Source: Amphritea pacifica
GTDB lineage: Bacteria; Pseudomonadota; Gammaproteobacteria; Pseudomonadales; Balneatricaceae
Assembly (NCBI RefSeq): GCF_016924145.1
Contig: NZ_JAFFZO010000026.1
Location: 1-64,000, forward strand
Direction: 5' to 3'
DNA length: 64,000 nucleotides
This document shows positions 47,573 to 57,767 of this stretch, one piece after another (within the stretch, counting starts at the first letter, position 1; every line of letters begins with the position of its first letter). The notes under the pieces are model-generated. The model was not told the DNA's origin. It did no database searches and was given only the letters and a program-made list of their open reading frames with translations. The position numbers were made by a program, and so were the translations under genes.

Positions 47573-48706
47573 GTGAAGTCAGTGAGTCAAGCGCGTAATA
47601 GGCTGAAAACCTCCCGGCGATGGGTGGTGAAAATTGGTAGTGCGTTACTTACAAACGATGGTGAGGGGCTTGATCTGGCGGCGATTGGTCGCTGGGTTGA
47701 TCAGTTGGCTCAGTTGCGGCGCGAGGGAGTGGAGATTGTGCTGGTCTCTTCCGGCTCTATTGCAGAGGGTATTGTTCGTCTGGGCTGGAAAAGCCGTCCT
47801 CATGAAGTCTACAAGTTGCAGGCTGCAGCGGCGGTGGGGCAGATGGGCCTGGTGCAGGCCTATGAGGCCAATTTTAAGCGGCATAATACTCTGACGGCTC
47901 AGATTCTGCTCACCCATGAAGATCATTCCAATCGTAAGCGTTATCTTAATGCTCAGGCGACTTTGAAGACGTTGCTATCGGTGGGTGTGGTGCCGGTGGT
48001 GAATGAGAACGATACGGTGGTCACTAAAGAGATTCGCTTCGGTGATAACGATACGCTGGGCGCTTTGGTGGCAAACCTGGTTGAGGCTGATGCGCTGATT
48101 TTGCTCACCGATCAGCGCGGTTTGTATACTGCAGATCCCCGGATAAATCCTGACGCGACGCTGATCTCTGAGGCGATGGCAAGTGATAATGCGCTCGACG
48201 CTATGGCTGGTACGGGTGGTCGGCTGGGACAGGGGGGGATGGCGACTAAAGTGCGTGCTGCCAGGCTGGCAGCGCGTTCGGGTGCTGTCACTGTGATTGC
48301 CAGTGGTCGCGAGGATGATGTTTTGCTGAAGTTGCGGCGGGCGGATCAACTGGGAACGGTGCTGGTGCCTGAGCAATCGCCGATGGCCGCCCGTAAGCAG
48401 TGGATTGCAGGGCATTTGCAGGCGCGGGGTACGCTGACTCTGGATGCGGGTGCTGTGACCGCTCTGGTTGATCGGGGTAAGAGTCTGTTGCCGGCGGGAG
48501 TGCGTGCAGTGACCGGTTCATTCTCTCGGGGTGAGATGGTGGTGATCTCGGATGAGCATGGTCGGGTAATTGGTCGGGGCTTGGTGAATTATGGCGTTGA
48601 GGATGCGCAGAAGATTATCGGTCACCCCAGCTCATATATTGAGACGGTGCTTGGTTTTGTCGGGGAGCAGGAGTTGGTGCACCGGGATAATCTGGTGCTC
48701 GCATGA
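47573..48706 (+). CDS. proB: Glutamate 5-kinase
   Basis: 377 residues from GTG 47573; a second GTG three codons later is possible. [30 protein letters not shown] and [12 protein letters not shown] are the amino-acid kinase motifs. After about residue 275 a PUA domain follows ([26 protein letters not shown]). It catalyses the first step of proline synthesis. Start codon choice is uncertain by 9 bases. Confidence 0.96.
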   Translation: MKSVSQARNRLKTSRRWVVKIGSALLTNDGEGLDLAAIGRWVDQLAQLRREGVEIVLVSSGSIAEGIVRLGWKSRPHEVYKLQAAAAVGQMGLVQAYEANFKRHNTLTAQILLTHEDHSNRKRYLNAQATLKTLLSVGVVPVVNENDTVVTKEIRFGDNDTLGALVANLVEADALILLTDQRGLYTADPRINPDATLISEAMASDNALDAMAGTGGRLGQGGMATKVRAARLAARSGAVTVIASGREDDVLLKLRRADQLGTVLVPEQSPMAARKQWIAGHLQARGTLTLDAGAVTALVDRGKSLLPAGVRAVTGSFSRGEMVVISDEHGRVIGRGLVNYGVEDAQKIIGHPSSYIETVLGFVGEQELVHRDNLVLA

Positions 48707-48748
48707 GTCTGGTCTCATCGATGTAAGAAGCAAAAAGTAAGAAACACA

Positions 48749-48777
48749 AAAAAAACCGGCCATGGCCGGTTTTTTTA
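48749..48777. terminator. Bidirectional terminator between proB and rpsT
   Basis: A8, CCGGCC-AT-GGCCGG, T7: fully symmetrical, serving convergent proB and rpsT. Confidence 0.93.
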
Positions 48778-48827
48778 TCGCTACTTACGTCTTAAAGGCT
48801 TACGCCTCAAAGCGAATCTCAGGGAGA

Positions 48828-49094
48828 TTAGGCAGCCAGTTTCTTGATAGAGGCATTCAGGCGGCTCTTCTTGCGGGCAACCTGGTTCTTGTTGAAAATG
48901 CCTTTAGTTACAGCGCTGTCCATTAATGGCTGAGCGGTAACGAATGCTGCAGATGCAGCTGCGTGGTCGCCAGATTCGATAGCTGCCACTACTTTTTTAA
49001 CGTAAGTGCGAACCATGGAACGCAGACTCGCGTTATTTTGACGGCGCTTCTCGGCTTGGCGAGCGCGTTTACGGGATCCTGCGGAATTTGCCAC
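48828..49094 (-). CDS. rpsT: 30S ribosomal protein S20
   Basis: 88 residues, MANSAGSRKRARQAEKRRQNNASLRSMVRTYVKKV, the helical S20 protein with a lysine-rich C-terminus (KKSRLNASIKKLAA). AGAGGAG lies before the start. A strong promoter is 110-140 bases upstream. Confidence 0.98.
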   Translation of the reverse strand: MANSAGSRKRARQAEKRRQNNASLRSMVRTYVKKVVAAIESGDHAAASAAFVTAQPLMDSAVTKGIFNKNQVARKKSRLNASIKKLAA

Positions 49095-49202
49095 AATCCG
49101 ACTCCTCTAAACTAGGTAAAAGTTAATCGATGTAAGTTAATCGATATTGTGATGCCCCGGCGTTCATTTATAACTACTGAGCATCGAAAATTAAGACGCG
49201 AG

Positions 49203-49231
49203 ATTATTCATGTTTGCCCGGCAAGTGTCAA
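49203..49231 (-). promoter_or_regulatory. Sigma70 promoter of rpsT
   Basis: On the minus strand TTGACA (a perfect -35), 17-base spacer, AATAAT, then CTCGCGTC. The discriminator resembles those of rpsM and rplU. Confidence 0.8.
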
Positions 49232-49382
49232 TAGCTAAGTGTGAATAAATCAGTGGCGATTGTCCGGGTGTTGTAACGGATGATCCTGGGAGGGGCTATA
49301 TTTACGAAAGGTTTACGCAAGCATTTTGTCCGCTTAATCGGTATTATCTGCACCATCGACTTGGCTGGCAGGAAAGCACCCC

Positions 49383-51002
49383 TTGAGCAATACAGAAACA
49401 TCGCCGCAAGGCTCTCGACCCGATACCCCTGGCCCTCATAGCCCAGAGCCACCAGACGCTGAGCCCAAAGCCCGCGGTTTGCTGCGTTCCAGTGCGCTGG
49501 TCGGGTTGATGACCATGCTTTCACGGGTTATGGGACTGATCCGGGATGTCGTGGTGGCGAATTATTTTGGTGCAGGCAGTAGCGCTGATGCTTTTTTTGT
49601 CGCCTTTAAAATTCCTAATTTTCTTCGCCGTCTGTTTGCTGAAGGTGCGTTTTCTCAGGCGTTTGTGCCGGTATTGTCGGAATATCGTAGTCTCAAGGAT
49701 CTGGCTGCGGTTAAACATCTGGTAGACCGGGTAGCAGGCAGTCTGGGGCTGGTGCTGATAGTGGTGACTTTGTTGGGGGTTTTGGGCGCGCCGGTATTGG
49801 CGGCGATCTTTGCTCCGGGTTTCTATTTGAACGATCCTCTACGCTACGGGCTGGCGGTTGATATGCTGCGTTTTACCTTTCCGTATCTGCTGCTGATATC
49901 CCTGACCGCTCTGGCGGGCAGTATTCTCAATAGTTATGAGCGTTTTGCTGTACCCGCTTTTACTCCGGTGCTGTTGAATCTCTCACTGATCGGAGCGGCC
50001 ATCTGGATGCAGCCGCTGTTTGAGCAGCCGGTGATGGCGCTGGCGATCGGGGTGCTGATTGCAGGTTCTGCGCAGTTATTGTTTCAGCTGCCGTTTCTCT
50101 GGCGGATTCAGTTGTTGCCTGCGCCAACACTGGGATTCAGGGATGAGGGGGTAAGACGGATTCTTAAACTGATGATTCCGGCACTGTTTGGGGTATCGGT
50201 CAGTCAGATCAACCTGCTATTGGATACGTTGCTGGCTTCTTTTCTGCAGACCGGCAGCGTTTCCTGGCTGTATTATTCTGATCGTCTGGCGGAGCTGCCG
50301 TTGGGGGTGTTTGGCATCGCCATTGCGACCGTTATTCTGCCCAGCCTGTCACGCAGGCATGCGGAGAAAAGTACGGAGCATTTTTCCCGCACGCTGGATT
50401 GGGCGATGCGGATGGTGCTGCTGATCGGGCTGCCCGCCGCGATGGCGTTGCTGGTGCTGGCTGAGCCATTGATTGCAACCCTGTTTCATTATGGTGAGAT
50501 GGCTGACCGGGATGTGATGATGGCCGCGATGAGTCTGCGCGCCTACGCCTGTGGCCTGCTGGCGTTTATGTTAATCAAGGTGCTGGCGCCCGGCTATTTC
50601 TCCCGTCAGGATACCAAAACCCCGGTAAAGATCGGTATTGTTGCTATGGTGGTGAATATGGTGCTCAATCTGATACTGATCTGGCCTCTGGCTCATGCCG
50701 GGCTGGCGCTGGCGACTACGCTTTCGGCATTTCTGAATGCCGGATTGCTGCTACGGGGGTTGCTGAAAGAGGGGGTGTTCACCTGGCAGGCGGGCTGGCT
50801 AAAGTGGTTGTCACAGGTTGGCCTGGCCAATCTGGCGATGATCGGTATTCTGCTACTGCTTGCAGGAAGTCCTGAGCAATGGCTGCGGTTTGATATGTGG
50901 CAGCGGGTCGCGCATATGGCGGTATTGGTGGGTGGTGGTGCGACGGTTTATCTGTTGGTTCTGCTGATAACAGGGATGCGACTGCGGCATCTGCGCCATT
51001 AA
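49383..51002 (+). CDS. murJ: Lipid II flippase MurJ
   Basis: 539 residues, about 14 membrane segments. It starts at TTG 49383 behind AGGAAAG; no ATG or GTG precedes the conserved block RGLLRSSALVGLMTMLSRVMGLIRD, and the 30-residue hydrophilic N-terminal extension rich in Pro/Glu is unusual. FFVAFKIPNFLRRLFAEGAFSQAFVPV is the MVF family signature. It flips lipid II for peptidoglycan synthesis. Confidence 0.95.
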   Translation: MSNTETSPQGSRPDTPGPHSPEPPDAEPKARGLLRSSALVGLMTMLSRVMGLIRDVVVANYFGAGSSADAFFVAFKIPNFLRRLFAEGAFSQAFVPVLSEYRSLKDLAAVKHLVDRVAGSLGLVLIVVTLLGVLGAPVLAAIFAPGFYLNDPLRYGLAVDMLRFTFPYLLLISLTALAGSILNSYERFAVPAFTPVLLNLSLIGAAIWMQPLFEQPVMALAIGVLIAGSAQLLFQLPFLWRIQLLPAPTLGFRDEGVRRILKLMIPALFGVSVSQINLLLDTLLASFLQTGSVSWLYYSDRLAELPLGVFGIAIATVILPSLSRRHAEKSTEHFSRTLDWAMRMVLLIGLPAAMALLVLAEPLIATLFHYGEMADRDVMMAAMSLRAYACGLLAFMLIKVLAPGYFSRQDTKTPVKIGIVAMVVNMVLNLILIWPLAHAGLALATTLSAFLNAGLLLRGLLKEGVFTWQAGWLKWLSQVGLANLAMIGILLLLAGSPEQWLRFDMWQRVAHMAVLVGGGATVYLLVLLITGMRLRHLRH

Positions 51003-51050
51003 TCGGCCAGTATTGATGCTGACGGATGGCGGATATCGCTCTAACTGAGG

Positions 51051-51061
51051 TATAATTTCGC
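51051..51061 (+). promoter_or_regulatory. Probable -10 box and discriminator of ribF
   Basis: TATAAT (51051-51056) followed by TTCGC, 40 bases before ribF. The -35 region is poor. The discriminator resembles that of the ribosomal promoters. Confidence 0.55.
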
Positions 51062-51095
51062 GCTTATTTTTATTTGCTGATGAGATTGAGGTGAT

Positions 51096-52028
51096 ATGGA
51101 GCTGATTCGGGGTCTGCATAATCTGCGTGACAAGCATAAAGGTTGTGTTGCAACGATCGGCAATTTTGATGGTGTGCATCTGGGGCATCAGCAGGTGTTA
51201 GCCCAGGTGCTGCGCAAAGGGCGGGAACTGGGGCTGCCGGCGGTGGTGATTATTTTTGAACCTCAGCCAAGAGAGTTCTTTTCCGGTAGTCAGGCGCCCC
51301 CCCGGTTGACCCGTTTTGATGAAAAGGTACGATTGCTTAAAGACAATGGTGTGGACCGGGTGCTCTGTCTGACCTTTAACGAACGTCTGCGCACCATGAG
51401 TGCAGATCAGTTTGTCGATGAGCTGTTGCTGAAGGGGCTGGCGGTCAGGCATTTTGTCGTTGGTGATGATTTCCGTTTTGGTTGTGATCGCAGTGGTGAC
51501 TACAACATGCTTCGTCAGAGCGGCGAGCGCTATGGTTTCAGTGTGGTGAATACTGAAACCTTTGATGTGGATGGTGAACGGGTCAGCAGTACCCGGATCA
51601 GGACTGCGCTGCAGAATAATGATCTGGTGCTGGCGCAGCGACTGCTGGGCCGCCCCTACCGGGTGACCGGGCGGGTGATGCATGGTCAGAAGCTTGGGCG
51701 CACCATCGGTGTTCCCACGGCAAATGTGCGGATGCACCGGTTTCACTGCCCGCTAAACGGCGTCTATGCCGTGACAGTGACGGGTAAAAACCTGGCCGCA
51801 GAAGGGGTTGCCAATGTTGGAATGCGCCCCACCGTCAATGGCAAACAGCCGGTGCTGGAAACGCATCTGTTCGATCTGGACAGCGATCTTTATGGTCAGC
51901 TGCTGAGTGTCGAATTTAAAGCCTTTATCCGTCCTGAAAAGAAGTTTGAAGGGCTGGAAAAACTGAAGCAACAGATAGATAACGATATTAAACAGGTCAG
52001 AAACTATTTTCTGACAGGTGCCTTGTAA
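51096..52028 (+). CDS. ribF: Bifunctional riboflavin kinase/FAD synthetase
   Basis: 310 residues. The N-terminal adenylyltransferase domain has [16 protein letters not shown] and SSTRIRTAL; the C-terminal flavokinase domain has [19 protein letters not shown] and GVYAVTVTG. It makes FMN and FAD from riboflavin. GAGGTGAT ribosome-binding site. First gene of the ribF-ileS-lspA-fkpB series. Confidence 0.97.
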   Translation: MELIRGLHNLRDKHKGCVATIGNFDGVHLGHQQVLAQVLRKGRELGLPAVVIIFEPQPREFFSGSQAPPRLTRFDEKVRLLKDNGVDRVLCLTFNERLRTMSADQFVDELLLKGLAVRHFVVGDDFRFGCDRSGDYNMLRQSGERYGFSVVNTETFDVDGERVSSTRIRTALQNNDLVLAQRLLGRPYRVTGRVMHGQKLGRTIGVPTANVRMHRFHCPLNGVYAVTVTGKNLAAEGVANVGMRPTVNGKQPVLETHLFDLDSDLYGQLLSVEFKAFIRPEKKFEGLEKLKQQIDNDIKQVRNYFLTGAL

Positions 52029-52066
52029 GCAGGGCCAAAATTAGACGATCCAGAAGCGATACGACA

Positions 52067-54871
52067 ATGACCGATTATAAACCGACCCTGAACTTACCGA
52101 ATACTAAGTTCCCGATGCGCGGCAATCTGGCTCAGAAAGAGCCTCAGATGCTGAAACAGTGGCAGAAGATGGATCTGTATCAGAAGATTCGTGAAGTCAG
52201 CGCAGGTCGTGAAAAGTTTATTCTGCATGATGGTCCTCCCTATGCCAACGGTGATATCCATATCGGTCATGCAGTGAATAAGATTCTCAAGGATATCATT
52301 GTTAAATCCCGCACACTGGCTGGCTTCGATGCCCCCTATGTACCGGGCTGGGACTGCCATGGTCTGCCGATTGAGCACAATGTTGAGAAAAAGATCGGTA
52401 AAGCAGGTGTTAAAGTATCTTACGGCGATTTTCGTAAAAAATGTCGTGAGTATGCGGCCCGTCAGGTGGAGGGTCAGAAGAAAGACTTTATCCGTCTAGG
52501 GGTGTTGGGTGACTGGGATAACCCCTACCTGACCATGAACTTCGAAACCGAAGCCAACATTATCCGTGCGCTGGGTAAGATCGCAGAAAACGGTCACCTG
52601 GTGAAAGGCTATAAGCCGGTTTACTGGAGCGTGGTAGGTAGTTCTGCCCTGGCGGAAGCGGAAGTTGAGTATCAGGATAAGACCTCTCTGGCGATCGATG
52701 TGCGTTTTGCGCCGGTTGATCAGGAGGCGTTTCTGAGCTGTTTTGACGATCTTTCCGGTGAGGGTGAAGCGTCGGTTGTTATCTGGACCACGACTCCCTG
52801 GACACTGCCTGCTAACCAGGCGGTATCACTGAATGCTGAGCTCGATTATGTGCTGGTGCAGGTGGGTGGTGAACGACTGTTGATTGTCGAGGCGCTGGTT
52901 GAAGATGCGTTGCAGCGTTACGGTGTTGAAGAGTACAAGATTGTTGGTCACTGTAAGGGCGAAGCGCTGGAGCATCAGCAACTGCATCATCCGTTTTATG
53001 ATAAGCAGGTACCGGTTATTCTCGGCGATCACGTAACCGTTGAGGCGGGTACCGGTGCGGTGCATACGGCTCCGGATCATGGCGTGGAAGACTTCAGTGT
53101 GGGCCGCGCTTACGGAATCGGTACCCTGAATCTGGTAGGGCCTGATGGTGTCTACACAGAAAAGGCCGGTGAGTTTGCCGGACAGCATGTCTACAAAGTA
53201 GAGGGTGCGATCGTTGCGGCACTGGAAGCAAACGATCGTCTGATTCTGAAGAAACAGTTCAGTCATAGTTATCCTCACTGCTGGCGTACCAAAACGCCAT
53301 TGATCTACCGTGCTACGCCGCAGTGGTTTATCAGCATGGAAGAGAAAGGGCTGAAAAAAGATGCTCTGGCTGCGATCAAAGAGGTTGAATGGTTCCCCGG
53401 CTGGGGTCAGAACCGCATCGAGTCGATGGTTGAACAGAGTCCTGACTGGTGTGTATCCCGTCAGCGTACCTGGGGTGTGCCAATCGCGCTGTTTGTGAAT
53501 AAAACCACTTCAGAACTGCACCCTGAAACCCCTCGCCTGATCGAAGAGGTGGCGCTGAGAGTAGAAAAAGCCGGCATAGATGCCTGGTTTGATCTGGATG
53601 CAACCGAGCTGCTGGGTGATGAGGCGGATCAGTATGAGAAAGTACTGGATACTCTGGATGTGTGGTTTGATTCCGGTGTGACCCACTACTCGGTGCTGGA
53701 CCGCACCGCAGGTCTGCAGTTCCCGGCGGATATGTATCTGGAAGGCTCGGATCAGCATCGTGGCTGGTTCCAGTCCTCCCTGAAAACCAGTATCGCCATT
53801 AAAGGCTGTGCACCCTATAAGCAGGTGCTGACCCATGGCTTTACGGTGGATGGTGATGGTCGCAAGATGTCTAAATCGGTGGGCAATGTGGTTGCGCCCC
53901 AGGATGTGATGAACAAGTACGGCGCTGATATTCTGCGTCTGTGGGTTGCTTCCACCGATTTCAGCTCAGAGATGACAGTGTCTGATGAGATTCTCAAACG
54001 GACAGCAGATGCGTATCGTCGGATCCGCAATACGGCCCGCTTCCTGTTAGCCAACCTGGAGGGGTTTAATCCGCAAACCGATATGGTGGCACCGGCTGAT
54101 ATGGTAGCGCTGGATCGTTGGGCGGTTGATCGCGCTGCGCGTCTGCAGGACGAGCTGGTGGGACACTATGATCAGTACCAGATGCTTCAGGTGTATCAGA
54201 AGGTGTCCCACTTCTGCTCACTGGATCTGGGTGGTTTCTATCTGGATATTATCAAAGACCGCCAGTATACCGCTAAGGCTGACTCGGTCGCCCGCCGCTC
54301 CTGCCAGACAGCGTTGTATCATATTGCCGAGGCGATGGTGCGCTGGATTGCGCCGATTCTCAGCTTTACAGCCGATGAGATCTGGAATGAGTTACCGGGT
54401 GAGCGCGCTGAATCAGTACAGCTGGTGACCTGGTATACCGAACTGGCGAAGCTGGATGAGTCTGCTGAGCTGGGGCGTCACTACTGGCAGCAGGTTCTTG
54501 CGGTGAAGACCGCCGTTAATAAGGAGCTTGAGAATCAGCGTAATGCCGGTCATATCGGTGGCAGTCTTGAAGCCGAGGTGACGCTTTACTGCGCACCAGA
54601 GCTCAAGGTTCAGCTGGAAAAACTGGCGGATGAGCTGCGCTTTGTACTGATCACCTCTAAGGCGGCTGTGCGTTCCGCTGATGAAACTGCAGATGCGGTT
54701 GCTACGGAGCTGGAAGGGCTGAGTATTGCGGTGATTAAGAGTGAGCAGGCCAAATGTGGTCGTTGCTGGCACCACCGTGAAGATGTGGGTAACACGCCTG
54801 AGCATGAAGAACTGTGTGATCGCTGTGTTGAAAATGTTGCCGGTGCCGGTGAACAGCGCAACTTTGCATAA
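52067..54871 (+). CDS. ileS: Isoleucyl-tRNA synthetase
   Basis: 934 residues. The HIGH motif appears in [16 protein letters not shown] in [11 protein letters not shown], and the editing domain has [18 protein letters not shown]. The C-terminal zinc site CGRCWHHR with CDRC marks the bacterial type 1 enzyme that mupirocin normally inhibits. Followed by lspA after 10 bases, the standard gammaproteobacterial order. Confidence 0.98.
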   Translation: MTDYKPTLNLPNTKFPMRGNLAQKEPQMLKQWQKMDLYQKIREVSAGREKFILHDGPPYANGDIHIGHAVNKILKDIIVKSRTLAGFDAPYVPGWDCHGLPIEHNVEKKIGKAGVKVSYGDFRKKCREYAARQVEGQKKDFIRLGVLGDWDNPYLTMNFETEANIIRALGKIAENGHLVKGYKPVYWSVVGSSALAEAEVEYQDKTSLAIDVRFAPVDQEAFLSCFDDLSGEGEASVVIWTTTPWTLPANQAVSLNAELDYVLVQVGGERLLIVEALVEDALQRYGVEEYKIVGHCKGEALEHQQLHHPFYDKQVPVILGDHVTVEAGTGAVHTAPDHGVEDFSVGRAYGIGTLNLVGPDGVYTEKAGEFAGQHVYKVEGAIVAALEANDRLILKKQFSHSYPHCWRTKTPLIYRATPQWFISMEEKGLKKDALAAIKEVEWFPGWGQNRIESMVEQSPDWCVSRQRTWGVPIALFVNKTTSELHPETPRLIEEVALRVEKAGIDAWFDLDATELLGDEADQYEKVLDTLDVWFDSGVTHYSVLDRTAGLQFPADMYLEGSDQHRGWFQSSLKTSIAIKGCAPYKQVLTHGFTVDGDGRKMSKSVGNVVAPQDVMNKYGADILRLWVASTDFSSEMTVSDEILKRTADAYRRIRNTARFLLANLEGFNPQTDMVAPADMVALDRWAVDRAARLQDELVGHYDQYQMLQVYQKVSHFCSLDLGGFYLDIIKDRQYTAKADSVARRSCQTALYHIAEAMVRWIAPILSFTADEIWNELPGERAESVQLVTWYTELAKLDESAELGRHYWQQVLAVKTAVNKELENQRNAGHIGGSLEAEVTLYCAPELKVQLEKLADELRFVLITSKAAVRSADETADAVATELEGLSIAVIKSEQAKCGRCWHHREDVGNTPEHEELCDRCVENVAGAGEQRNFA

Positions 54872-54881
54872 GGTTATCTTT

Positions 54882-55376
54882 ATGGGCAAGGCTGGTACTG
54901 CTCTCACCTGGCTCTGGTTGGTGGTTTTAGTCGTCGCGCTGGATCTGTTTACTAAGCATCAGGCCAGCACGCTGCTGTCTTATGGCGTGCCTCATCCTCT
55001 GCTGCCGGTGTTCGATCTGACGTTACTGCACAATACCGGTGCTGCATTCAGCTTTCTGGCTCAGGCCGGGGGCTGGCAGCGCTGGTTTTTTGCTCTGATC
55101 GCTGTAGTTGTCAGCACTGTACTGCTGCTCTGGATGGCCAGTACCCCACGCGATAAGTACTGGCTGGGGGCTGGTCTGGCGCTGGTGCTGGGGGGGGCGC
55201 TGGGAAATTTATATGACCGGGTCGTACAGGGATATGTAATCGATTTTATTTCGTTGCATTATAACGGCTATTATTTTCCAGCATTCAATCTGGCCGATAG
55301 TGCTATTACCATCGGGGCAGGCATGCTGATTATTGATATGCTATGGTTCAGTGATAGCCGTCATAAATCCAAATAA
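54882..55376 (+). CDS. lspA: Lipoprotein signal peptidase
   Basis: 164 residues from ATG 54882 ([25 protein letters not shown]); in-frame upstream starts fall inside ileS. Four membrane segments. The catalytic aspartates are in [16 protein letters not shown] and [11 protein letters not shown]. It cleaves the signal peptide of diacylated prolipoproteins. AAGG precedes the start. Confidence 0.97.
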   Translation: MGKAGTALTWLWLVVLVVALDLFTKHQASTLLSYGVPHPLLPVFDLTLLHNTGAAFSFLAQAGGWQRWFFALIAVVVSTVLLLWMASTPRDKYWLGAGLALVLGGALGNLYDRVVQGYVIDFISLHYNGYYFPAFNLADSAITIGAGMLIIDMLWFSDSRHKSK

Positions 55377-55388
55377 AGGTCTGCATTT

Positions 55389-55844
55389 ATGTCAGAATTT
55401 ACTTCTCAAGAGACGCCACAACAGGCCATAGCGCCCGATGCTAAGGTAACCCTTCATTTTGCGATTAAACTGGAAGATGGCCAGGTAGTCGATTCCAACT
55501 TTGAGGGCAATCCGGCAACGTTTATTGTTGGGGATGGTCAGTTGCTGGACGGTTTTGAGAACTCTCTGCTAGGGATGCAGGCCGGTGATGAGGCGGTGAT
55601 CGATATCCTGCCTGAACAGGGGTTTGGTATGGCGAATCCGAACAATATGCAGCGCTTGCCACGCAGTCAGTTCGGCGATATGGCGCTGGAACCCGGTCTG
55701 GTGGTCTCCTTCGCTGATGCAGCAAACGGCGAGTTGCCCGGTGTTATTGCCGAGTTTGATGAAAATAAGGTGACCGTGGATTTTAACCACCCACTGGCGG
55801 GCAAGAAGCTGAAGTTTGAAGTAAAAATAATCGCTGTCGAATAG
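55389..55844 (+). CDS. fkpB: FKBP-type peptidyl-prolyl isomerase, SlpA-like
   Basis: 151 residues. VTLHFAIKLEDGQVVDSNFEGNPATFIVGDGQLLDGFENSLLGMQAGD is the FKBP core with the IF insert region of the SlyD/SlpA group; no histidine-rich tail. In related genomes ispH follows this gene; here the next genes are minor pilins. Confidence 0.95.
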   Translation: MSEFTSQETPQQAIAPDAKVTLHFAIKLEDGQVVDSNFEGNPATFIVGDGQLLDGFENSLLGMQAGDEAVIDILPEQGFGMANPNNMQRLPRSQFGDMALEPGLVVSFADAANGELPGVIAEFDENKVTVDFNHPLAGKKLKFEVKIIAVE

Positions 55845-55942
55845 AGTGAATTTGCTCTGGATCAGTAAAACGGATGATCTGCTGGTAAATTACTTTTTCA
55901 TTTTGTAGTCTGTTACACCTTTGATACAACATGGATGTTGTC

Positions 55943-56452
55943 ATGAGCAGACAGGGATGTGGGCTCGCCCCCGGCGCGCGCTCGCGCGTTTTTTTACCTA
56001 CCTATATCATTTTCCGGCGTCAGTGCGGAACCTCTCTTATTGAAGTACTCGTGACTCTGGTGCTGGTCGCTATCGGCATGGTCGGCATGATGACAATGCA
56101 GGCGCGTGGCTTGCAGCAAAATCAAAGTGCCTATCTGCGTACTCAGGCCATTGCGATAGCCAATGATATGGCCGACCGTATCCGGCTCAATAAGCAGGCG
56201 GGGCTGGACGATTACTATGCTTTAACGCTCAGTCAGGATGCCCAGAGCTTCTCTACCGCTGGGGTGACCGATAGCGCTAAGAAACTGGCTTACTCTGATC
56301 TCCATAACTGGCTAAGCTGGGTGGCTGTCAGTCTTCCCGAGGGGGATGCTGAAATTAAACGGGCCAGTCAGCGTATCACCATTGTCATCAACTGGAACGG
56401 CCGTCGGGATCAGGGTGGCTTATCCCGCTATCAACATGAGGTCGATTTATGA
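55943..56452 (+). CDS. pilV: Minor pilin PilV-like, first copy
   Basis: 169 residues if started at ATG 55943 (an ATG 12 bases upstream is also in frame). The type III signal is G-TSLIEVLVTLVLVAIGMVG, but the leader ahead of it is 29-33 residues, far longer than usual. A hairpin followed by T7 lies within this stretch (55975-55995). An ATT codon at 56009 would give a normal short leader, MFRRQCG. Minor pilins prime type IV pilus assembly. First gene of the set; pilW overlaps its stop. Confidence 0.85.
   Translation: MSRQGCGLAPGARSRVFLPTYIIFRRQCGTSLIEVLVTLVLVAIGMVGMMTMQARGLQQNQSAYLRTQAIAIANDMADRIRLNKQAGLDDYYALTLSQDAQSFSTAGVTDSAKKLAYSDLHNWLSWVAVSLPEGDAEIKRASQRITIVINWNGRRDQGGLSRYQHEVDL
55975..55995 (+). 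terminator. Terminator-like hairpin inside the putative pilV leader
   Basis: CGCGC (55975-55979), loop GCTC, GCGCG (55984-55988), then T7 (55989-55995). It lies 130 bases after the fkpB stop and would end the fkpB transcript. It conflicts with pilV translation starting upstream. Confidence 0.7.
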
Positions 56453-57186
56453 AGCGGCCTGTGACGTCCAGTTTGCTAACTCAATCAGGTTTTTCATTGG
56501 TCGAACTGATGGTATCGACCGTGATTGGCTTATTGCTTACTTCAGCCATGTTGGCTGCGTATGTGGCTTCCGCACGAACATATCAGATGCAGGATGCGAT
56601 GTCTGAGGTGCAGGAAAGCGGTCGCTATGCCATGACTGTTTTACTGACCGATTTGCGGCAGAGCGGTGTCGGCGTGGGCAGAGACCTGCTGATAGAGGGG
56701 GTTGAAAATGATACCGATAAGATCAATGCCTTTGAACTGGCTCATGCAGATAATACGCTGGTTATTACTCCGGACAATGTGCGTAGTGAGATTGTTTATC
56801 TTCTCGGACTTGCAACCGCAGGTTCCGATGGCCGGGCTTACTATATTGGTAATTCCGGGGGGAACCCCTCCCTATACAGGAATAACACTCCGCTGATTGA
56901 AGGCGCGACTGCTTTGGTGATGGAGTATGGCGTTGATACAGATGGAGATAAGTTGGTGGACAGCTACCAAAAACTTGGTGCCATGTCCGCGTCTGACTGG
57001 GCGTCAGTGATCAGTGCCCGTTTTTTCCTTTTGATACGAAGCTCCGGCAGCGGTGTAACCGATCAGGCACAGGCATTGCCTGTGCCATTTGATGCTATCG
57101 ATACCTCTGACCGGCGACTGTATCAGGTCTATACAGCGACAGCCTTGCTAAGGAACGCGTTAACCGTGAAAGGAACGGGTGGATGA
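56449..57186 (+). CDS. pilW: Minor pilin PilW-like, first copy
   Basis: 245 residues. Leader MKRPVTSSLLTQSG is cut before FSLVELMVSTVIGLLLTSAML, the N-methylated transmembrane helix. MSEVQESGRYAMTVLLTDLRQSG is typical of PilW. It overlaps pilV by 4 bases and pilX overlaps it by 4, so the set is translationally coupled. Confidence 0.92.
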   Translation: MKRPVTSSLLTQSGFSLVELMVSTVIGLLLTSAMLAAYVASARTYQMQDAMSEVQESGRYAMTVLLTDLRQSGVGVGRDLLIEGVENDTDKINAFELAHADNTLVITPDNVRSEIVYLLGLATAGSDGRAYYIGNSGGNPSLYRNNTPLIEGATALVMEYGVDTDGDKLVDSYQKLGAMSASDWASVISARFFLLIRSSGSGVTDQAQALPVPFDAIDTSDRRLYQVYTATALLRNALTVKGTGG

Positions 57187-57767
57187 TCAATTTAAGGGGA
57201 ATATACAAAGGCCAGCGGGGTGCAACATTGGTGGTAGCACTGATTCTGCTGTTAATAATGACGTTGATTGCTTCAACGGCGATTCAGAGCAATGTGCTGC
57301 AGTCGCGAATGACTGCCAATCTGCAGGATCAGGCAGTGGCATTTGAAGCGAGTGAGACTGCGCTATTGTATGCAGAAGAGTGGCTTGCCTCACTGAAAGC
57401 AGAACCTGAGCTAACTGATTACGATGGCTGGAGCTCCGGTGACACTGAATTTGTGTTTGATAGTCGTAGCAGCTCATCCAGCAGTGCGACACTGAAAGAT
57501 CAATTGGAAAAACTCAGCACCGTGGATGACTGGGTAGCCAGAGCTAAACCTTCCAGTGACTTCAATTCTAATAAGATCGCCAGGGTGTATGAGCAGCCAA
57601 AAGTCAGTCTGGAGCTGGTGCAGCTTACCCCTGATGATAAAACCCGAGGCTATGTCTATGGTGAGGGCAGTGGTGTGGCAACCTTTCGTCAGTTGAGCCG
57701 AAGTACCGGTGTAACAGGGAATAGTGAAGTCGTACTGGTCAGCGAATATCGCAAGCGTTTCAGGTGA
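57183..57767 (+). CDS. pilX: Minor pilin-like PilX, first copy
   Basis: 194 residues. QRGATLVVALILLLIMTLIASTAIQSN is the hydrophobic start without the usual Glu at position 5, as in PilX/GspK-type proteins; NLQDQAVAFEASETALLYAEEWL follows. It forms part of the priming complex with PilV, PilW, FimU and PilY1. The stop overlaps the pilY1 start (TGATG). Confidence 0.92.
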   Translation: MINLRGIYKGQRGATLVVALILLLIMTLIASTAIQSNVLQSRMTANLQDQAVAFEASETALLYAEEWLASLKAEPELTDYDGWSSGDTEFVFDSRSSSSSSATLKDQLEKLSTVDDWVARAKPSSDFNSNKIARVYEQPKVSLELVQLTPDDKTRGYVYGEGSGVATFRQLSRSTGVTGNSEVVLVSEYRKRFR

